Positions 47,419-57,166 are shown, counted from the stretch's first letter. The stretch is 64,000 nucleotides of DNA from Lacisediminimonas profundi (GCF_008831265.1 NZ_VTTH01000002.1:496001-560000), one strand, 5' to 3'. Made by a program: numbers and translations. Notes: a model not told the origin generated them from the letters alone.

Positions 47419-47503
47419 TGGTGCCGACGGCGAGACTCGAACTCGCACAGCTTGCGCCACTACCCCCTCAAGATAGCGTGTCTACCAATTTCACCACGTC
47501 GGC
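47419..47503 (-). tRNA. tRNA-Leu (GAG)
   Basis: The 85-nt class II tRNA on the minus strand has acceptor stem GCCGACG/CGTCGGC, a long variable arm, and anticodon stem CTATC/GGTAG. The loop TTGAGGG gives anticodon GAG. The T loop is TTCGAGT and CCA is encoded. It lies between secG and nuoA on the same strand. Confidence 0.95.
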
Positions 47504-47588
47504 ATTAGCCTTAGATTTTAACCGCTTTTGGCACTCTTTTTCAACGAAGAATTGCATCAAAACAAGAGAGAAAGCAGTCCAAAAGCGA

Positions 47589-48017
47589 TTATTTCGGGAT
47601 TTGACCCGATTGGCCCGGCGCAGCAGGTGCTGCGCTCGCCGGAACCGGCGAATTTACAGCCGGGGCCGCTGGCGCTGCTGGCGCCGAGGCGGCGGGAGCG
47701 GCCGGTGTTGCCGGGGCTGACTGAACCGGAATGCCGCTCGCGGGAAGCTTGTCCATCACGCCGCCAGTGCCGGTTGCCGGCCGGCTTCCGAGAAAGGCCA
47801 AGGCGAGCGTGGCAACGAAAAATATTGCTGCGGCAACGGCGGTGAACCGGGAAAGGAAGTTTGACGATCCGCTCGCACCAAACAGGCTGCCGGATGCGCC
47901 CGAGCCGAAGGCCGCACCCATGTCCGCACCTTTTCCGTGCTGGATCAGCACGAGCCCGATGATGGCCAGTGCCGACAGCACCTGGACGACGACGATTATG
48001 GTGTGCATTGCATTCAT
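47589..48017 (-). CDS. secG: Preprotein translocase subunit SecG
   Basis: The 142-residue inner-membrane subunit assists SecYE protein export. Two membrane segments are visible (residues ~5-22 and ~55-75), separated by the typical QHGKGADMGAAFGSGASGSLFGASGS loop. The C-terminal ~55 residues are a low-complexity Ala/Pro tail (PAAPAASAPAAPAAP), longer than in E. coli SecG (110). ATG 48017 is used; ATG 48008 is an alternative. tpiA lies 41 bp upstream on the same strand. Confidence 0.93.
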   Translation of the reverse strand: MNAMHTIIVVVQVLSALAIIGLVLIQHGKGADMGAAFGSGASGSLFGASGSSNFLSRFTAVAAAIFFVATLALAFLGSRPATGTGGVMDKLPASGIPVQSAPATPAAPAASAPAAPAAPAVNSPVPASAAPAAPGQSGQIPK

Positions 48018-48057
48018 TGTTTGATTCCAGTGTTTAAATTGAGCAGGCGATCTGTAT

Positions 48058-48804
48058 TCAGCATGCCCGGATAATTGATAGAAAGTCGAGAGCCTTGAGC
48101 GCGGCGCCACCAATCAGGCCGCCATCGATGTCAGGCATCGCCAGCAACTCGGCGGCATTGTCGGGCTTCATGCTGCCGCCGTAGAGAATCGGTACGACCT
48201 CGGCAGCAGCCGGGCTTTTCTGGTTCAGGCGCGAACGCAGCAATCCGTGTACTTCCTGCGCCATTTCCGGCGTTGCGGTCTTGCCCGTGCCAATCGCCCA
48301 CACCGGCTCGTAGGCTACAACGATGCGGGTGACTTGCTCGACCGACAGTGCTGCCAGCACCGCATCGAGCTGGCGCGTCACCGTGGACTCGGTCTGCCCC
48401 TGCTCGCGCTCCTGCAATGTTTCACCCACGCAAACGATGGGGACCAGTCCGGCCGCCACCGCACGCAGCGCCTTTGCTGCGACCATGTCATCGTCTTCAC
48501 GATGATAGGAGCGGCGCTCGGAGTGACCGACGATCACGTAGCGGCTGCCGAAATCAAGCAACATGGAGGCCGATACTTCACCAGTGTAGGCACCGGATTC
48601 GTGAACCGACACATCCTGCCCGCCCCAGCGCACCGGCGACCCTGCCAGCGCGTCGCGGCACTGAGCCAGGTAGGGCGCAGGAACGCAGACGGCAACCTCG
48701 CAGCGCGCTTCCCCCATGCCGGAACGAATGCCAGTCAGGAGCACCGCATTCGCGGCGAGGCTTCCATTCATTTTCCAGTTGCCGGCAATGAGCTTGCGAC
48801 GCAT
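48058..48804 (-). CDS. tpiA: Triosephosphate isomerase
   Basis: The 248-residue glycolytic enzyme interconverts dihydroxyacetone phosphate and glyceraldehyde 3-phosphate. Active-site residues are seen in GNWKMNG (Asn, Lys), IVGHSERR (His) and [12 protein letters not shown] (Glu, flexible loop). [14 protein letters not shown] binds phosphate. The tpiA-secG-tRNA-Leu-nuoA order is common in betaproteobacteria. Confidence 0.97.
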   Translation of the reverse strand: MRRKLIAGNWKMNGSLAANAVLLTGIRSGMGEARCEVAVCVPAPYLAQCRDALAGSPVRWGGQDVSVHESGAYTGEVSASMLLDFGSRYVIVGHSERRSYHREDDDMVAAKALRAVAAGLVPIVCVGETLQEREQGQTESTVTRQLDAVLAALSVEQVTRIVVAYEPVWAIGTGKTATPEMAQEVHGLLRSRLNQKSPAAAEVVPILYGGSMKPDNAAELLAMPDIDGGLIGGAALKALDFLSIIRAC

Positions 48805-48885
48805 AGTCCACCGTTGTTTTGAATAACCCGTGATTCTAGCCCGGCGTGGTTGACACGGTCAAACCAAAGGGCCGGGAATGATGAG

Positions 48886-48988
48886 AAAACAGGCTTGAAT
48901 GGCCTGTTTCCCCGCTCCTCAGGCTGGCGAGAAGCCTGGCGAGCGGATCCAGATCAGGACAGATCCGCGCAGCAGCTGCTCGCCAGGC
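48886..48988 (-). other. Structured 3' region after the quinone oxidoreductase gene
   Basis: An 11-bp perfect inverted repeat (GCCTGGCGAGC at 48934-48944 and GCTCGCCAGGC at 48978-48988) encloses a second GGATC/GATCC stem and starts 3 bases past the stop codon. A further 9-bp stem, GAAACAGGC/GCCTGTTTTC on the minus strand (48886-48911), ends with T4 and may be the terminator. Confidence 0.55.
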
Positions 48989-48990
48989 TG

Positions 48991-49971
48991 TTATTGCACT
49001 TGCAGCATGATCTTGCCGATATGGGTACTGCTTTCCATCAAGGCATGGGCGGCGGCGGCCTGGTCGAGCGGGAAGGTCTTGTAAATGACCGGCTTGACCT
49101 TGCCCGATTCGAGCAGCGGCCAGGCGTGCTGCACCAGCTTCCTTGCGATCGCCGCCTTGAAAGCGACCGGACGCGGACGCAGCGTCGAGCCGGTCAGCGT
49201 GATACGCCGGCGCAGGATATGGCCAAGGTCGATCTGGGCCTTGGCGCCACCCAACAGTGCAATCAGCACAATGCGGCCGTCGTCGGCGGTGCAGCGAATC
49301 TCCCGATTGATATAGTCGCCGCCAACCATGTCCAGCACCACATCGGCCCCGCGGCCATTGGTCAGCGTCTTCACGACTTCCGCGAAATCTTCGGTCTTGT
49401 AGTTGATGCCCCGCTCGGCGCCCAACTGCTCGCAGGCGCGGCATTTGTCGTCACTGCCAGCGGTGGCAAACACGCGATGCCCCATGGCGGCGGCGAGTTG
49501 TATCGCAGCGACGCCGATGCCTGAGGTTCCGCCCTGCACCAGCAGGACTTCGCCTTCGGCGAGTTGTCCGCGATCGAACACGTTGCTCCAGACAGTAAAG
49601 AGGGTTTCCGGCAAGGATGCGCCTTCAACCGCGCTCAGGCCTTTTGGCAGGGGCAGGCACTGCTCCAGTGGCGCAGCGCAATACTCGGCATAGCCCCCGC
49701 CCTGCACCAGCGCACAGACCATGTCGCCTTTTTTCAATGCGCTGCCGGACAGGTCGCCATCGACGATTTCGCCAGCAACTTCAAGCCCCGGCAAGTCGGA
49801 TGCACCGGGCGGAACCGGATAATTACCGGTGCGCTGGAACACGTCCGGGCGGTTCACTCCCGCCGCGTGGACCTTGATCAAAATCTCGCCCGCCTTCAGG
49901 GTTGGAATCGGACGGTCGCACAATTGCAGGACCTCGGGTCCACCGGGCTGGACGATCTCTATTGCACGCAT
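48991..49971 (-). CDS. NAD(P)H:quinone oxidoreductase, zinc-free MDR family
   Basis: The 326-residue medium-chain reductase resembles the QorA / PIG3-type group: AAGVNRPDVFQRTGNYPVPPGAS near residue 42, LVQGGTSGIGVAAIQLA (NADPH) near 145, no structural zinc Cys set. It probably reduces quinones or enals with NADPH. ATG 49971 has AAGGA 6 nt upstream. It precedes tpiA on the same strand. Confidence 0.87.
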   Translation of the reverse strand: MRAIEIVQPGGPEVLQLCDRPIPTLKAGEILIKVHAAGVNRPDVFQRTGNYPVPPGASDLPGLEVAGEIVDGDLSGSALKKGDMVCALVQGGGYAEYCAAPLEQCLPLPKGLSAVEGASLPETLFTVWSNVFDRGQLAEGEVLLVQGGTSGIGVAAIQLAAAMGHRVFATAGSDDKCRACEQLGAERGINYKTEDFAEVVKTLTNGRGADVVLDMVGGDYINREIRCTADDGRIVLIALLGGAKAQIDLGHILRRRITLTGSTLRPRPVAFKAAIARKLVQHAWPLLESGKVKPVIYKTFPLDQAAAAHALMESSTHIGKIMLQVQ

Positions 49972-50082
49972 GAAGCATCCTTTCATGTAAAGAGTGGCAT
50001 TGTAAGCGCAGAGGGCGATCCATGCGCATCATCGGGGCCACTGCAGGTCCACTGCGGCAGCAAGCGCCCTCCCCTCCAGCGC

Positions 50083-50115
50083 AAAAAAAAACCCGGAACA
50101 AGATTCCGGGTTTTT
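50083..50115 (-). terminator. Intrinsic terminator after pnp
   Basis: An AACCCGGAA / TTCCGGGTT stem with a 5-nt loop is followed by nine T residues on the minus strand, 26 bp beyond the pnp stop codon. Confidence 0.9.
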
Positions 50116-50140
50116 CCTGAAGCTACAGGCAGGCAGCCAA

Positions 50141-52273
50141 TCAGACTGGCTGCTGCGCCGGCTGTTCGCCAGCTTCCGCTGCCGCTGCCTTCATCGACAG
50201 CTTGAGACGGCCGCGGTCATCGGTCTCGATGACCTTGACGCGAACTTGCTGGCCTTCCTTCAGGTAGTCGGCAACGGCGTTGACACGCTCGTTGGCGATC
50301 TGGCTGATGTGCAGCAGTCCGTCCTTGCCAGGAATGACCTGGACGATGGCGCCGAAGTCGAGCAACTTGAGCACTGTGCCTTCGTAGACCTTGCCCACTT
50401 CAACTGAAGCAGTCAGTTCTTCGATGCGGCGCTTGGCTTCCTGGCCAGCAGCTGCATCAACCGAAGCGATGGTGACAACGCCTTCATCGCTGATGTCGAT
50501 CTGCGTACCGGTTTCCTCGGTCAGCGCGCGGATGACTGCGCCGCCCTTGCCGATCACGTCGCGGATTTTTTCCGGATTGATCTTGACGGTGATCAGGCGC
50601 GGCGCAAAGCTCGACAACTCGCCCTTGCCAGTCGGCACGGCTTCCTGCATTTTCGACAGGATATGGATGCGGCCTTCCTTGGCCTGGGCCAGTGCGACCT
50701 GCATGATTTCCTTGGTGATGCCCTGGATCTTGATGTCCATCTGCAGCGCGGTAATGCCGTTGGCGGTACCAGCCACCTTGAAGTCCATGTCGCCCAGGTG
50801 ATCTTCATCACCGAGGATGTCGGACAGGACGGCGAAACGGTTGCCTTCCTTGATCAGGCCCATCGCGATGCCAGCAACGTGCGATTTCATCGGCACGCCG
50901 GCATCCATCAGGGCCAGGCAGCCGCCGCAGACCGATGCCATCGACGACGAACCGTTCGATTCGGTGATTTCCGATACCAGGCGCACCGAGTAGCTGAACT
51001 CGTCAGCAGCAGGCAGGGCAGCGATCAATGCGCGCTTGGCCAGGCGGCCGTGGCCGATCTCGCGCCGCTTGGGCGTGCCGACGCGGCCGGTTTCACCGGT
51101 AGCGAACGGAGGCATGTTGTAATGGAGCATGAAGCGGTCGCTGTACTCGCCCATCAGGGCGTCGATCTTCTGCTCGTCACGGGCAGTGCCGAGCGTGGCA
51201 ACAACCAGCGCCTGGGTTTCGCCACGGGTGAACAGTGCCGAACCGTGAGTACGCGGCAGCACGCCGGTACGGATCGAGATCGGGCGCACGGTGCGGGTGT
51301 CGCGACCGTCGATACGCGGCTCGCCTTCGAGGATCTGCGAACGGACGATCTTTGCTTCCAGGTCGAACATGATATTGCCAACAGCAGTGCTGTCGGCAGC
51401 GGGCGTGCCGTTGGCGGCAGCTTGCTCTGCAAGTCCGGCGCTGACGGCAGCCGAAACTTCTTTCAGGCGCGCGGTGCGTGCCTGCTTGTCCTTGACCTGA
51501 TAGGCATCGCGCAGCTTGGCTTCAGCCAGTTGCGTGACAGCCGAAATCAGGGCTTCATTGCGGGCTGGCGGCGCCCACTGGACTTCCGGCTTGCCACCGT
51601 CACGGACCAGTTCATGGATCGCGTCGATCACCGCTTTCATTTGCTCGTGGCCGTAGACCACTGCACCCAGCATGACCTCTTCCGACAGCTCGCTGGCTTC
51701 CGATTCCACCATCAACACGGCTTGTTCGGTACCGGCGACGACCAGGTTGAGCTGCGACGTCGCCAATTGGGCAACGGTCGGGTTCAACAGGTACTGGCCA
51801 TCGACATAGCCGACGCGCGCAGCACCGATCGGGCCGTTGAAAGGAAGACCGGCGACGCACAAGGCGGCCGACGTTCCGATCATTGCCGCGATGTCAGGAT
51901 CGATTTCCGGATTCACGGAGAGAACGTGCACGATGACCTGCACTTCGTTCATGTAACCCTCGGGGAACAGCGGGCGGATCGGACGATCGATCAGGCGCGA
52001 TGTCAGGGTTTCCTTCTCGGAGGGACGTCCCTCGCGCTTGAAGAAGCCACCCGGGATACGACCGGCAGCATAAGTTTTTTCAACGTAGTCCACGGTCAGG
52101 GGGAAGAAATCCTGGCCGGGTTTGGCATCCTTGCGCGCAACGACGGTCGCGAGGACAACGGTGTCTTCGATGGAGACGAGTACGGCTCCGGACGCCTGGC
52201 GGGCGATCTCGCCCGTTTCCAGTGTGACCTGATGCTGGCCATACTGGAAGGTTTTGGTAACTTTATTGAACAC
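50141..52273 (-). CDS. pnp: Polyribonucleotide nucleotidyltransferase (PNPase)
   Basis: The 710-residue 3'-to-5' phosphorolytic exoribonuclease forms a trimer in the cytoplasm and degradosome. Two RNase PH domains (residues ~1-230 and ~310-545, including [21 protein letters not shown] and [17 protein letters not shown]) are followed by a KH domain (~555-615, [17 protein letters not shown]) and an S1 domain (~620-690). It follows rpsO on the same strand with a 294-bp gap that contains a tandem repeat. Confidence 0.97.
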   Translation of the reverse strand: MFNKVTKTFQYGQHQVTLETGEIARQASGAVLVSIEDTVVLATVVARKDAKPGQDFFPLTVDYVEKTYAAGRIPGGFFKREGRPSEKETLTSRLIDRPIRPLFPEGYMNEVQVIVHVLSVNPEIDPDIAAMIGTSAALCVAGLPFNGPIGAARVGYVDGQYLLNPTVAQLATSQLNLVVAGTEQAVLMVESEASELSEEVMLGAVVYGHEQMKAVIDAIHELVRDGGKPEVQWAPPARNEALISAVTQLAEAKLRDAYQVKDKQARTARLKEVSAAVSAGLAEQAAANGTPAADSTAVGNIMFDLEAKIVRSQILEGEPRIDGRDTRTVRPISIRTGVLPRTHGSALFTRGETQALVVATLGTARDEQKIDALMGEYSDRFMLHYNMPPFATGETGRVGTPKRREIGHGRLAKRALIAALPAADEFSYSVRLVSEITESNGSSSMASVCGGCLALMDAGVPMKSHVAGIAMGLIKEGNRFAVLSDILGDEDHLGDMDFKVAGTANGITALQMDIKIQGITKEIMQVALAQAKEGRIHILSKMQEAVPTGKGELSSFAPRLITVKINPEKIRDVIGKGGAVIRALTEETGTQIDISDEGVVTIASVDAAAGQEAKRRIEELTASVEVGKVYEGTVLKLLDFGAIVQVIPGKDGLLHISQIANERVNAVADYLKEGQQVRVKVIETDDRGRLKLSMKAAAAEAGEQPAQQPV

Positions 52274-52406
52274 TGGGCTTCCTTTCTATTTTTGCCGACA
52301 GAATTTCAGGCGCTGTCGTTCACCTCACCACAGAAGCAGGCGCCGGACGATACCGGCAGCAGGCTTCTCAATTCGGCTTTTTCACTTCAACTACTGACTT
52401 CGGATT

Positions 52407-52467
52407 CTCAGTTCACCTGCTCACTTCACTTGCTCACTTCACTTGCTCACTTCGCCTGCTCACTTCG
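52407..52467. repeat. 13-bp tandem repeat in the pnp leader (about 4.5 copies)
   Basis: Units of CTCACTTCACTTG are at 52407-52419 (two mismatches), 52420-52432, 52433-52445, 52446-52458 (two mismatches) and a partial unit to 52467. In the rpsO-pnp transcript this reads as repeated CAAGUGAAGUGAG, ~135-195 nt before the pnp start codon. The rest of 52274-52406 shows no gene. Confidence 0.9.
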
Positions 52468-52496
52468 AATTCATTGCGGCCTTACAAAACACAAAA

Positions 52497-52524
52497 TGCC
52501 TGCATCAGATTCCTGAAGCAGGCA
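52497..52524 (-). terminator. Hairpin between rpsO and pnp
   Basis: TGCCTGC/GCAGGCA plus an inner TCAG/CTGA stem form an 11-bp hairpin with one A-A mismatch, 44 bp after the rpsO stop. On the minus strand it is followed by ATTTTGTGTTTT, so it may be a leaky terminator or an RNase processing site. Confidence 0.6.
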
Positions 52525-52567
52525 CTTTGAGCGTATTGCGAAGCAGTACAAAGAATGGACTGCAGGA

Positions 52568-52837
52568 TTACTTGCGCAGACCCAGCTTTTCGATCAGCGC
52601 GCGGTAGCGGGTTGCATCCTTGCGCTTCAGGTAGGTCAACAGGCTCTTGCGGCGATTGACCATCATGATCAGTCCGCGACGGGAGTGGTGATCCTTGCTA
52701 TGCGCCTTGAAATGCGAGTTCAGCTCGTTGATGCGAGCGGTCAGCAGTGCCACCTGGACTTCGGGAGAACCCGTATCATTGGTGCCACGGGCGTTGTCCG
52801 CGATAATACTGGCTTTGTTGCTTTTTTCGATCGTCAT
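52568..52837 (-). CDS. rpsO: 30S ribosomal protein S15
   Basis: The 89-residue protein binds 16S rRNA early in small-subunit assembly. Family features [34 protein letters not shown] and [19 protein letters not shown] are complete. It starts with ATG 52837 and leads the rpsO-pnp pair. Confidence 0.97.
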   Translation of the reverse strand: MTIEKSNKASIIADNARGTNDTGSPEVQVALLTARINELNSHFKAHSKDHHSRRGLIMMVNRRKSLLTYLKRKDATRYRALIEKLGLRK

Positions 52838-52990
52838 GATGATTACCTTTCACATGCGGTGCGAGGAGAAATTGACGAAACCCCAACACACCGTGACTGA
52901 CATTAATGAAACCTGGTCAAAGACCAGACCGCGGAGTATAGCGGAATTCGCCCGCTATTCAAACACTTGGCGCCATCAAAGGAGTACTGC

Positions 52991-53503
52991 ATGCGATTCA
53001 CCCCTCTAATTCGTTATTTCCTGCTGGCATCGGCCGCAATCCTGGCCTCTGCCTGCAGCGTACTGGCGCCGCCATCGGTGGCTCCCGGCGAAAGCGAGGC
53101 TGCGGTCGTGTCCCGCATGGGCCGTCCCACCGCAATCTACCAGGACGGCCCCGATCGGCTGCTGGAATACCGGACCAATCCGGGCGGACAGAATACCTGG
53201 ATGGTCAGGCTCGATGAATCGGGCCGGGCCAAAAGCATCGAGCAGGTGCTGACAGTCGAGAAATTTTCGACTGTCCGGGTCGACCAGGACAAGAAGGTCG
53301 ATGTCCTGCGCAAGGTCGGCGCGCCGTTCGAGACTTCCTACCTGAATCTTCCGGACCTGGAGGTGTGGACCTACATGTACCTGGAAAACGGGGTCTGGGA
53401 TTCGCTGATGCACATCCACTTCGACCGCAGCGGCACGGTGAAGATGCTGATGAATGCACCGGATTTGTGGCGGCGGCCGAATCCGGGGGCGTTCGGCAAC
53501 TAG
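52991..53503 (+). CDS. Putative outer-membrane lipoprotein, SmpA/OmlA-like
   Basis: The 170-residue protein has a lipoprotein signal ending in the lipobox LASAC (Cys near residue 22). The mature part starts with a GESEAAVVSRMGRPTAIY region that resembles the SmpA/OmlA (BamE-like) fold, and contains two similar segments (residues ~35-70 and ~90-125). ATG 52991 has AGGAG 8 nt upstream. It converges with leuA. The family match is by pattern only. Confidence 0.7.
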   Translation: MRFTPLIRYFLLASAAILASACSVLAPPSVAPGESEAAVVSRMGRPTAIYQDGPDRLLEYRTNPGGQNTWMVRLDESGRAKSIEQVLTVEKFSTVRVDQDKKVDVLRKVGAPFETSYLNLPDLEVWTYMYLENGVWDSLMHIHFDRSGTVKMLMNAPDLWRRPNPGAFGN

Positions 53504-53554
53504 CACAACCGGGCAATGCAGGGCGGATCAGGAATGGCCTGACCCGCCCTCTTT

Positions 53555-55096
53555 TCAGATCTGCGGATTGAGCTTCTCGTTCTTTGACTGCAGCTTGTTG
53601 AGCGCGGAAAGATAAGCCTTGGCCGAGGCGACCACGATGTCGAGGTCGGCGCCGACGCCATTCACGATACGCCCGCCCTTCGACAGGCGCATCGTCACCT
53701 CACCTTGCGACTGCGTGCCGGTGGTGATTGCATTCACCGAAAACAGCAGCAATTCCGCCTGGCTGGCCGCCTTCGATTCGATCGCATTCACGATCGCATC
53801 GACCGGCCCGTTCCCCTCCCCGTCGCAGCTCACTTCCGCTCCGTCCATCGAGAACGTGACGCGCGCTGTCGGCTTTTCGCCGGTTTCCGAATGCTGCGAC
53901 AGCGATACGAAACGATAGAACTCGTTGCCGTGCGCATGTTCCTCGTCCGACACCAGGGCGATGATGTCCTCGTCGAAAATCTCCGACTTGCGATCCGCCA
54001 GCTCCTTGAAGCGGAGGAAGGCGGCGTTCACGTCCGCTTCCGATTCGAGGGTGATATTCAGCTCTTCCAGGCGCTGCTTGAATGCATTGCGTCCCGACAG
54101 CTTGCCGAGCACGATCTTGTTGGCAGCCCAGCCGACATCCTCGGCGCGCATGATCTCGTAAGTGTCGCGCGCCTTGAGCACGCCGTCCTGGTGGATTCCG
54201 GATGCATGGGCAAAGGCATTCGCGCCGACCACTGCCTTGTTGGGCTGGACCGCAAAACCGGTGATCTGCGACACCAGCTTGGATGCCGGAACGATCTGCG
54301 TGGTGTCGATGTTGAGCGCCAGGTTGTAGTAATCCTTGCGGGTGCGGATGGCCATCACGATCTCTTCCAGCGCCGTGTTGCCGGCGCGCTCGCCAAGACC
54401 GTTGATGGTGCACTCGACCTGGCGCGCGCCGCCTATCATCACGCCGGCCAGCGAATTGGCTGTAGCCAGTCCGAGATCGTTATGACAGTGGACCGACCAG
54501 ATCGCCTTGTCCGAATTGGGGATGCGCTCGCGCAGGGAGCGAATCATGGCGCCGTATTGTTCCGGCACCCCGTAGCCCACCGTATCGGGCACGTTGATGG
54601 TGGTAGCGCCCTCGGCAATCACTGCCTCCAGCACCCGGCACAGGAAATCCGGCTCCGAGCGGCTGCCGTCTTCCGAGCTGAACTCGACATCATCGGTGAA
54701 CTGGCGGGCAAAACGCACTGCGAGCCGCGCTTGCTCGTAGACCTGGTCCGGCGACATCCGCAGCTTCTTTTCCATGTGCAAGGGCGAGGTTGCCAGGAAG
54801 GTGTGGATCCGCTTGCGCTGCGCCGGCGCCAGCGCCTCTGCCGCGCGGGCGATATCCTTGTCATTGGCGCGCGACAGCGAGCAAACGGTCGAATCCTTTA
54901 TCAGGCCCGCAATCGACCGGATGGAATCGAAGTCCCCCTGCGAGGCGGCAGCGAATCCGGCTTCGATCACATCGACGCCCAAGCGCTCCAGCTGCTTGGC
55001 GATACGGATTTTTTCTTCCCTGGTCATCGATGCGCCGGGGGATTGCTCGCCGTCGCGCAAGGTGGTGTCGAAAATGATCAATTTGTCTGCGGCCAT
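53555..55096 (-). CDS. leuA: 2-isopropylmalate synthase
   Basis: The 513-residue enzyme condenses acetyl-CoA with 2-ketoisovalerate in the first committed step of leucine synthesis. The [16 protein letters not shown] metal/acyl site lies near residue 8, the HCHNDLGLA motif near 205, and a C-terminal leucine-binding regulatory domain from ~390. ATG 55096 has AAGGAG 7 nt upstream. It is preceded by a ~200-nt leader that encodes a Leu-rich peptide. Confidence 0.97.
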   Translation of the reverse strand: MAADKLIIFDTTLRDGEQSPGASMTREEKIRIAKQLERLGVDVIEAGFAAASQGDFDSIRSIAGLIKDSTVCSLSRANDKDIARAAEALAPAQRKRIHTFLATSPLHMEKKLRMSPDQVYEQARLAVRFARQFTDDVEFSSEDGSRSEPDFLCRVLEAVIAEGATTINVPDTVGYGVPEQYGAMIRSLRERIPNSDKAIWSVHCHNDLGLATANSLAGVMIGGARQVECTINGLGERAGNTALEEIVMAIRTRKDYYNLALNIDTTQIVPASKLVSQITGFAVQPNKAVVGANAFAHASGIHQDGVLKARDTYEIMRAEDVGWAANKIVLGKLSGRNAFKQRLEELNITLESEADVNAAFLRFKELADRKSEIFDEDIIALVSDEEHAHGNEFYRFVSLSQHSETGEKPTARVTFSMDGAEVSCDGEGNGPVDAIVNAIESKAASQAELLLFSVNAITTGTQSQGEVTMRLSKGGRIVNGVGADLDIVVASAKAYLSALNKLQSKNEKLNPQI

Positions 55097-55213
55097 GCTG
55101 GGCTCCTTGGATGAATTCGAAAAGTTTGTCGTTGAATGGTATTTCGCCTGCCCTTGCTTGATTCAGCATGAGCGCGGGACTGCACGAATTGGGGGGGAAG
55201 GGGTATCTGCGCG

Positions 55214-55300
55214 TTAGCGCAGTAGGTCGAGCGATAGCAGCAGGCCGGCCAGCGGGCTGCTGCTCAAGAACAATGCAGATTGGGGAAACATGCGTGACAT
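55214..55300 (-). CDS. leuL: Leu leader peptide upstream of leuA
   Basis: A 28-codon frame with ATG at 55300 and TAA at 55214-55216 encodes a peptide with nine Leu, ending in LLLSLDLLR. The Leu codons include CTG, CTA, CTC and TTG. The stop codon sits in the loop of a CTGCGC/GCGCAG hairpin. It fits leader-peptide attenuation of leuA. There is no ribosome-binding site, and the promoter geometry suggests that transcription begins at or one base before the ATG. No U-tailed terminator was found in the remaining 117 nt before leuA, so the mechanism is open. Confidence 0.65.
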   Translation of the reverse strand: MSRMFPQSALFLSSSPLAGLLLSLDLLR

Positions 55301-55336
55301 GAAAAAAACTATAAGCGGAAATCAATATTTTCGCAA
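55300..55336 (-). promoter_or_regulatory. leuA promoter
   Basis: On the minus strand a -35 TTGCGA (55336-55331) and -10 TATAGT (55313-55308) are exactly 17 bp apart. Seven bases (TTTTTTC) separate the -10 from the leader-peptide ATG at 55300, putting the start site at 55300-55302. Confidence 0.65.
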
Positions 55337-55371
55337 CCGCTGATTTTCCGCCCGTGATTTTCCGTCCATCT

Positions 55372-56241
55372 TCAATCCAGTCCCTCTCCTTTTCCGTTCC
55401 CTGTTTCAATGATGCTGACCGGCCTGCCCTTGGCCAGCCGCCAGAAATAGACCGCAAAGCCCGACACGCCGTAGAGGACAAAGAGTCCGAACAAGACCTT
55501 GGGCGGATCGCTCGACACCGCAACGAAGATCAGCACGATCACGAAGACTGCGATGAAAGGCACCGACTTCCTGTAATTCACATCCTTGAAGCTGTAGAAG
55601 GGAACGTTGGACACCATGGTCAGCCCGGCGTAGAGGGTGATGGCCCATGTATACCAGCTCAGGTCGGTGCCGGCAAAGCGCAGGTCGTCCATCAACCAGA
55701 CGAAGCCAGCCACCAGCGCCGCTGCCGCCGGGCTGGGCAAGCCCTGGAAAAAACGCTTGTCGACCACGCCGATGTTCGTATTGAAACGGGCCAGGCGCAG
55801 CGCCGCGCCGGCGCAGTACACGAATGCCGCCAGCCACCCCCACTTGCCGAGGCCAAGCAACGACCATTCATAGACCACCAGTGCCGGCGCAGCACCGAAG
55901 GACACCATGTCCGCCAGGCTGTCATATTCGGCGCCGAATGCGCTTTGCGTATTGGTCAGGCGCGCCACCCGGCCATCGATCGCATCGAGCAGCATGGCAG
56001 CAAAGATCGCGATTGCCGCCTGGTCGAACTTCAAGTTCATCGCCATGACGATCGCGAAAAATCCGCAGAACAAGCCGGCAGTGGTAAACGCGTTGGGAAG
56101 CAGGTAGATGCTGCGGCTGCGCAATGTCGGTTGTACCGCATCCGCCGAGTCGAGCGTCGGCCGGCGCAACGAGTGCCTGAATGCGCGAGCGGCTTTTGCC
56201 GGGGTGCCACCTTTGGCTTTGCGACGGTTGAACGATGACAT
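55372..56241 (-). CDS. pssA: CDP-diacylglycerol-serine O-phosphatidyltransferase
   Basis: The 289-residue membrane enzyme makes phosphatidylserine from CDP-diacylglycerol and serine. The CDP-alcohol phosphotransferase signature DAIDGRVAR-x8-G-x3-D-x3-D is complete near residues 86-111. Seven to eight membrane segments follow a basic N-terminus. The gene lies between ilvC and leuA, as in other Burkholderiales. Confidence 0.95.
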   Translation of the reverse strand: MSSFNRRKAKGGTPAKAARAFRHSLRRPTLDSADAVQPTLRSRSIYLLPNAFTTAGLFCGFFAIVMAMNLKFDQAAIAIFAAMLLDAIDGRVARLTNTQSAFGAEYDSLADMVSFGAAPALVVYEWSLLGLGKWGWLAAFVYCAGAALRLARFNTNIGVVDKRFFQGLPSPAAAALVAGFVWLMDDLRFAGTDLSWYTWAITLYAGLTMVSNVPFYSFKDVNYRKSVPFIAVFVIVLIFVAVSSDPPKVLFGLFVLYGVSGFAVYFWRLAKGRPVSIIETGNGKGEGLD

Positions 56242-56404
56242 GAGATATTCCGTTTCGCTAATGCAGGTTCAGAGCTGGAGAATGATGTGATGCGGTGTGA
56301 TGCGGATAGTTGGTCAACGCTTCTCCATTGGATCGGGCCGAAGCCCCGGGACGACCGCTATTCTAGACGAGCGGGCATCAAAAATGATGCTGCATGGCTA
56401 ATAA

Positions 56405-57151
56405 TCAACGGAACTTGAAGCGACCGACCACGCGCATCTGCAGCGTCGTTTCGCCAGGTTCGAAACTCGGCTCCTCTACTGCGGCCGGCGCCGACGCCGC
56501 GGCGCGCATCAGCGTTTTCTGAGCCGCCAGTTCCGGCGCGTAGTTTCCCGAGCCTTCGAAATCGATGGTGTCGAGCACCGCATCGCCCGGCGCGCGACCC
56601 ATGGCACGGGCGATGGCACCTATCCGCTCACCCAGGTTGGCATAGGCGGCAGCAATACGCTGTTCGTCCAGCTTGCGGCGTGCCGTGTCGCTGAGTCCGA
56701 AATTCAGGCTGCTGATGGCCAGCACCGACTGGGCGCTGGCAACCATGGTGGGCAGGGCCGCCAGGTTGGTGGTGGTGACATCGAGGTACTGCCCGACACG
56801 CCAGCCGACCAACTGGCGCGTGCGCGCCTGGGCCGGACGTGCTGGTGCCTCGTCGGCATAAACTGGGAAGCTGTAGTAGCCCCGCGTCTTCAAGCGGGCG
56901 GAAGGATCTTCGCGGCGCACGATTTCGGTGCCGCGCTTCATCTTCGCGTTGACCCGCGATGCCGCCTGGGACTTGTCCTTGTCCTGCTCTTCGACCATCA
57001 GCACCAGGTGTGCCTCGTTGTTGGCCTGCTTCACCTCGCCATAGGCGGGAATCACGACCGTGGCGCCGGCGGTCTGGGGGCCGGATTGCGCATGGGCGAT
57101 CGGGGAGGAAAGCAGGAGCAACGCCACGGCAATGCTGCGTAAGTGGTTCAT
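56405..57151 (-). CDS. SIMPL-domain (DUF541) exported protein
   Basis: The 248-residue protein has a signal peptide (cleavage after AHA, near residue 21) and the SIMPL/DUF541 layout: GATVVIPAYGEVKQANNEAHLVLMVEEQ near residue 30 and VASAQSVLAISSLNFGLSDTARRKLDEQRIAAAYANL near 140. Members are periplasmic oligomers of poorly known role, linked to stress. It stands where psd is found in several relatives (between ilvC and pssA). Confidence 0.8.
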   Translation of the reverse strand: MNHLRSIAVALLLLSSPIAHAQSGPQTAGATVVIPAYGEVKQANNEAHLVLMVEEQDKDKSQAASRVNAKMKRGTEIVRREDPSARLKTRGYYSFPVYADEAPARPAQARTRQLVGWRVGQYLDVTTTNLAALPTMVASAQSVLAISSLNFGLSDTARRKLDEQRIAAAYANLGERIGAIARAMGRAPGDAVLDTIDFEGSGNYAPELAAQKTLMRAAASAPAAVEEPSFEPGETTLQMRVVGRFKFR

Positions 57152-57166
57152 TTCAGCCTCTCAATG

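Noticed and set aside
52407-52467. Direct repeats considered as a CRISPR array
   Set aside because: Units are contiguous 13-mers without spacers and no cas gene is nearby.
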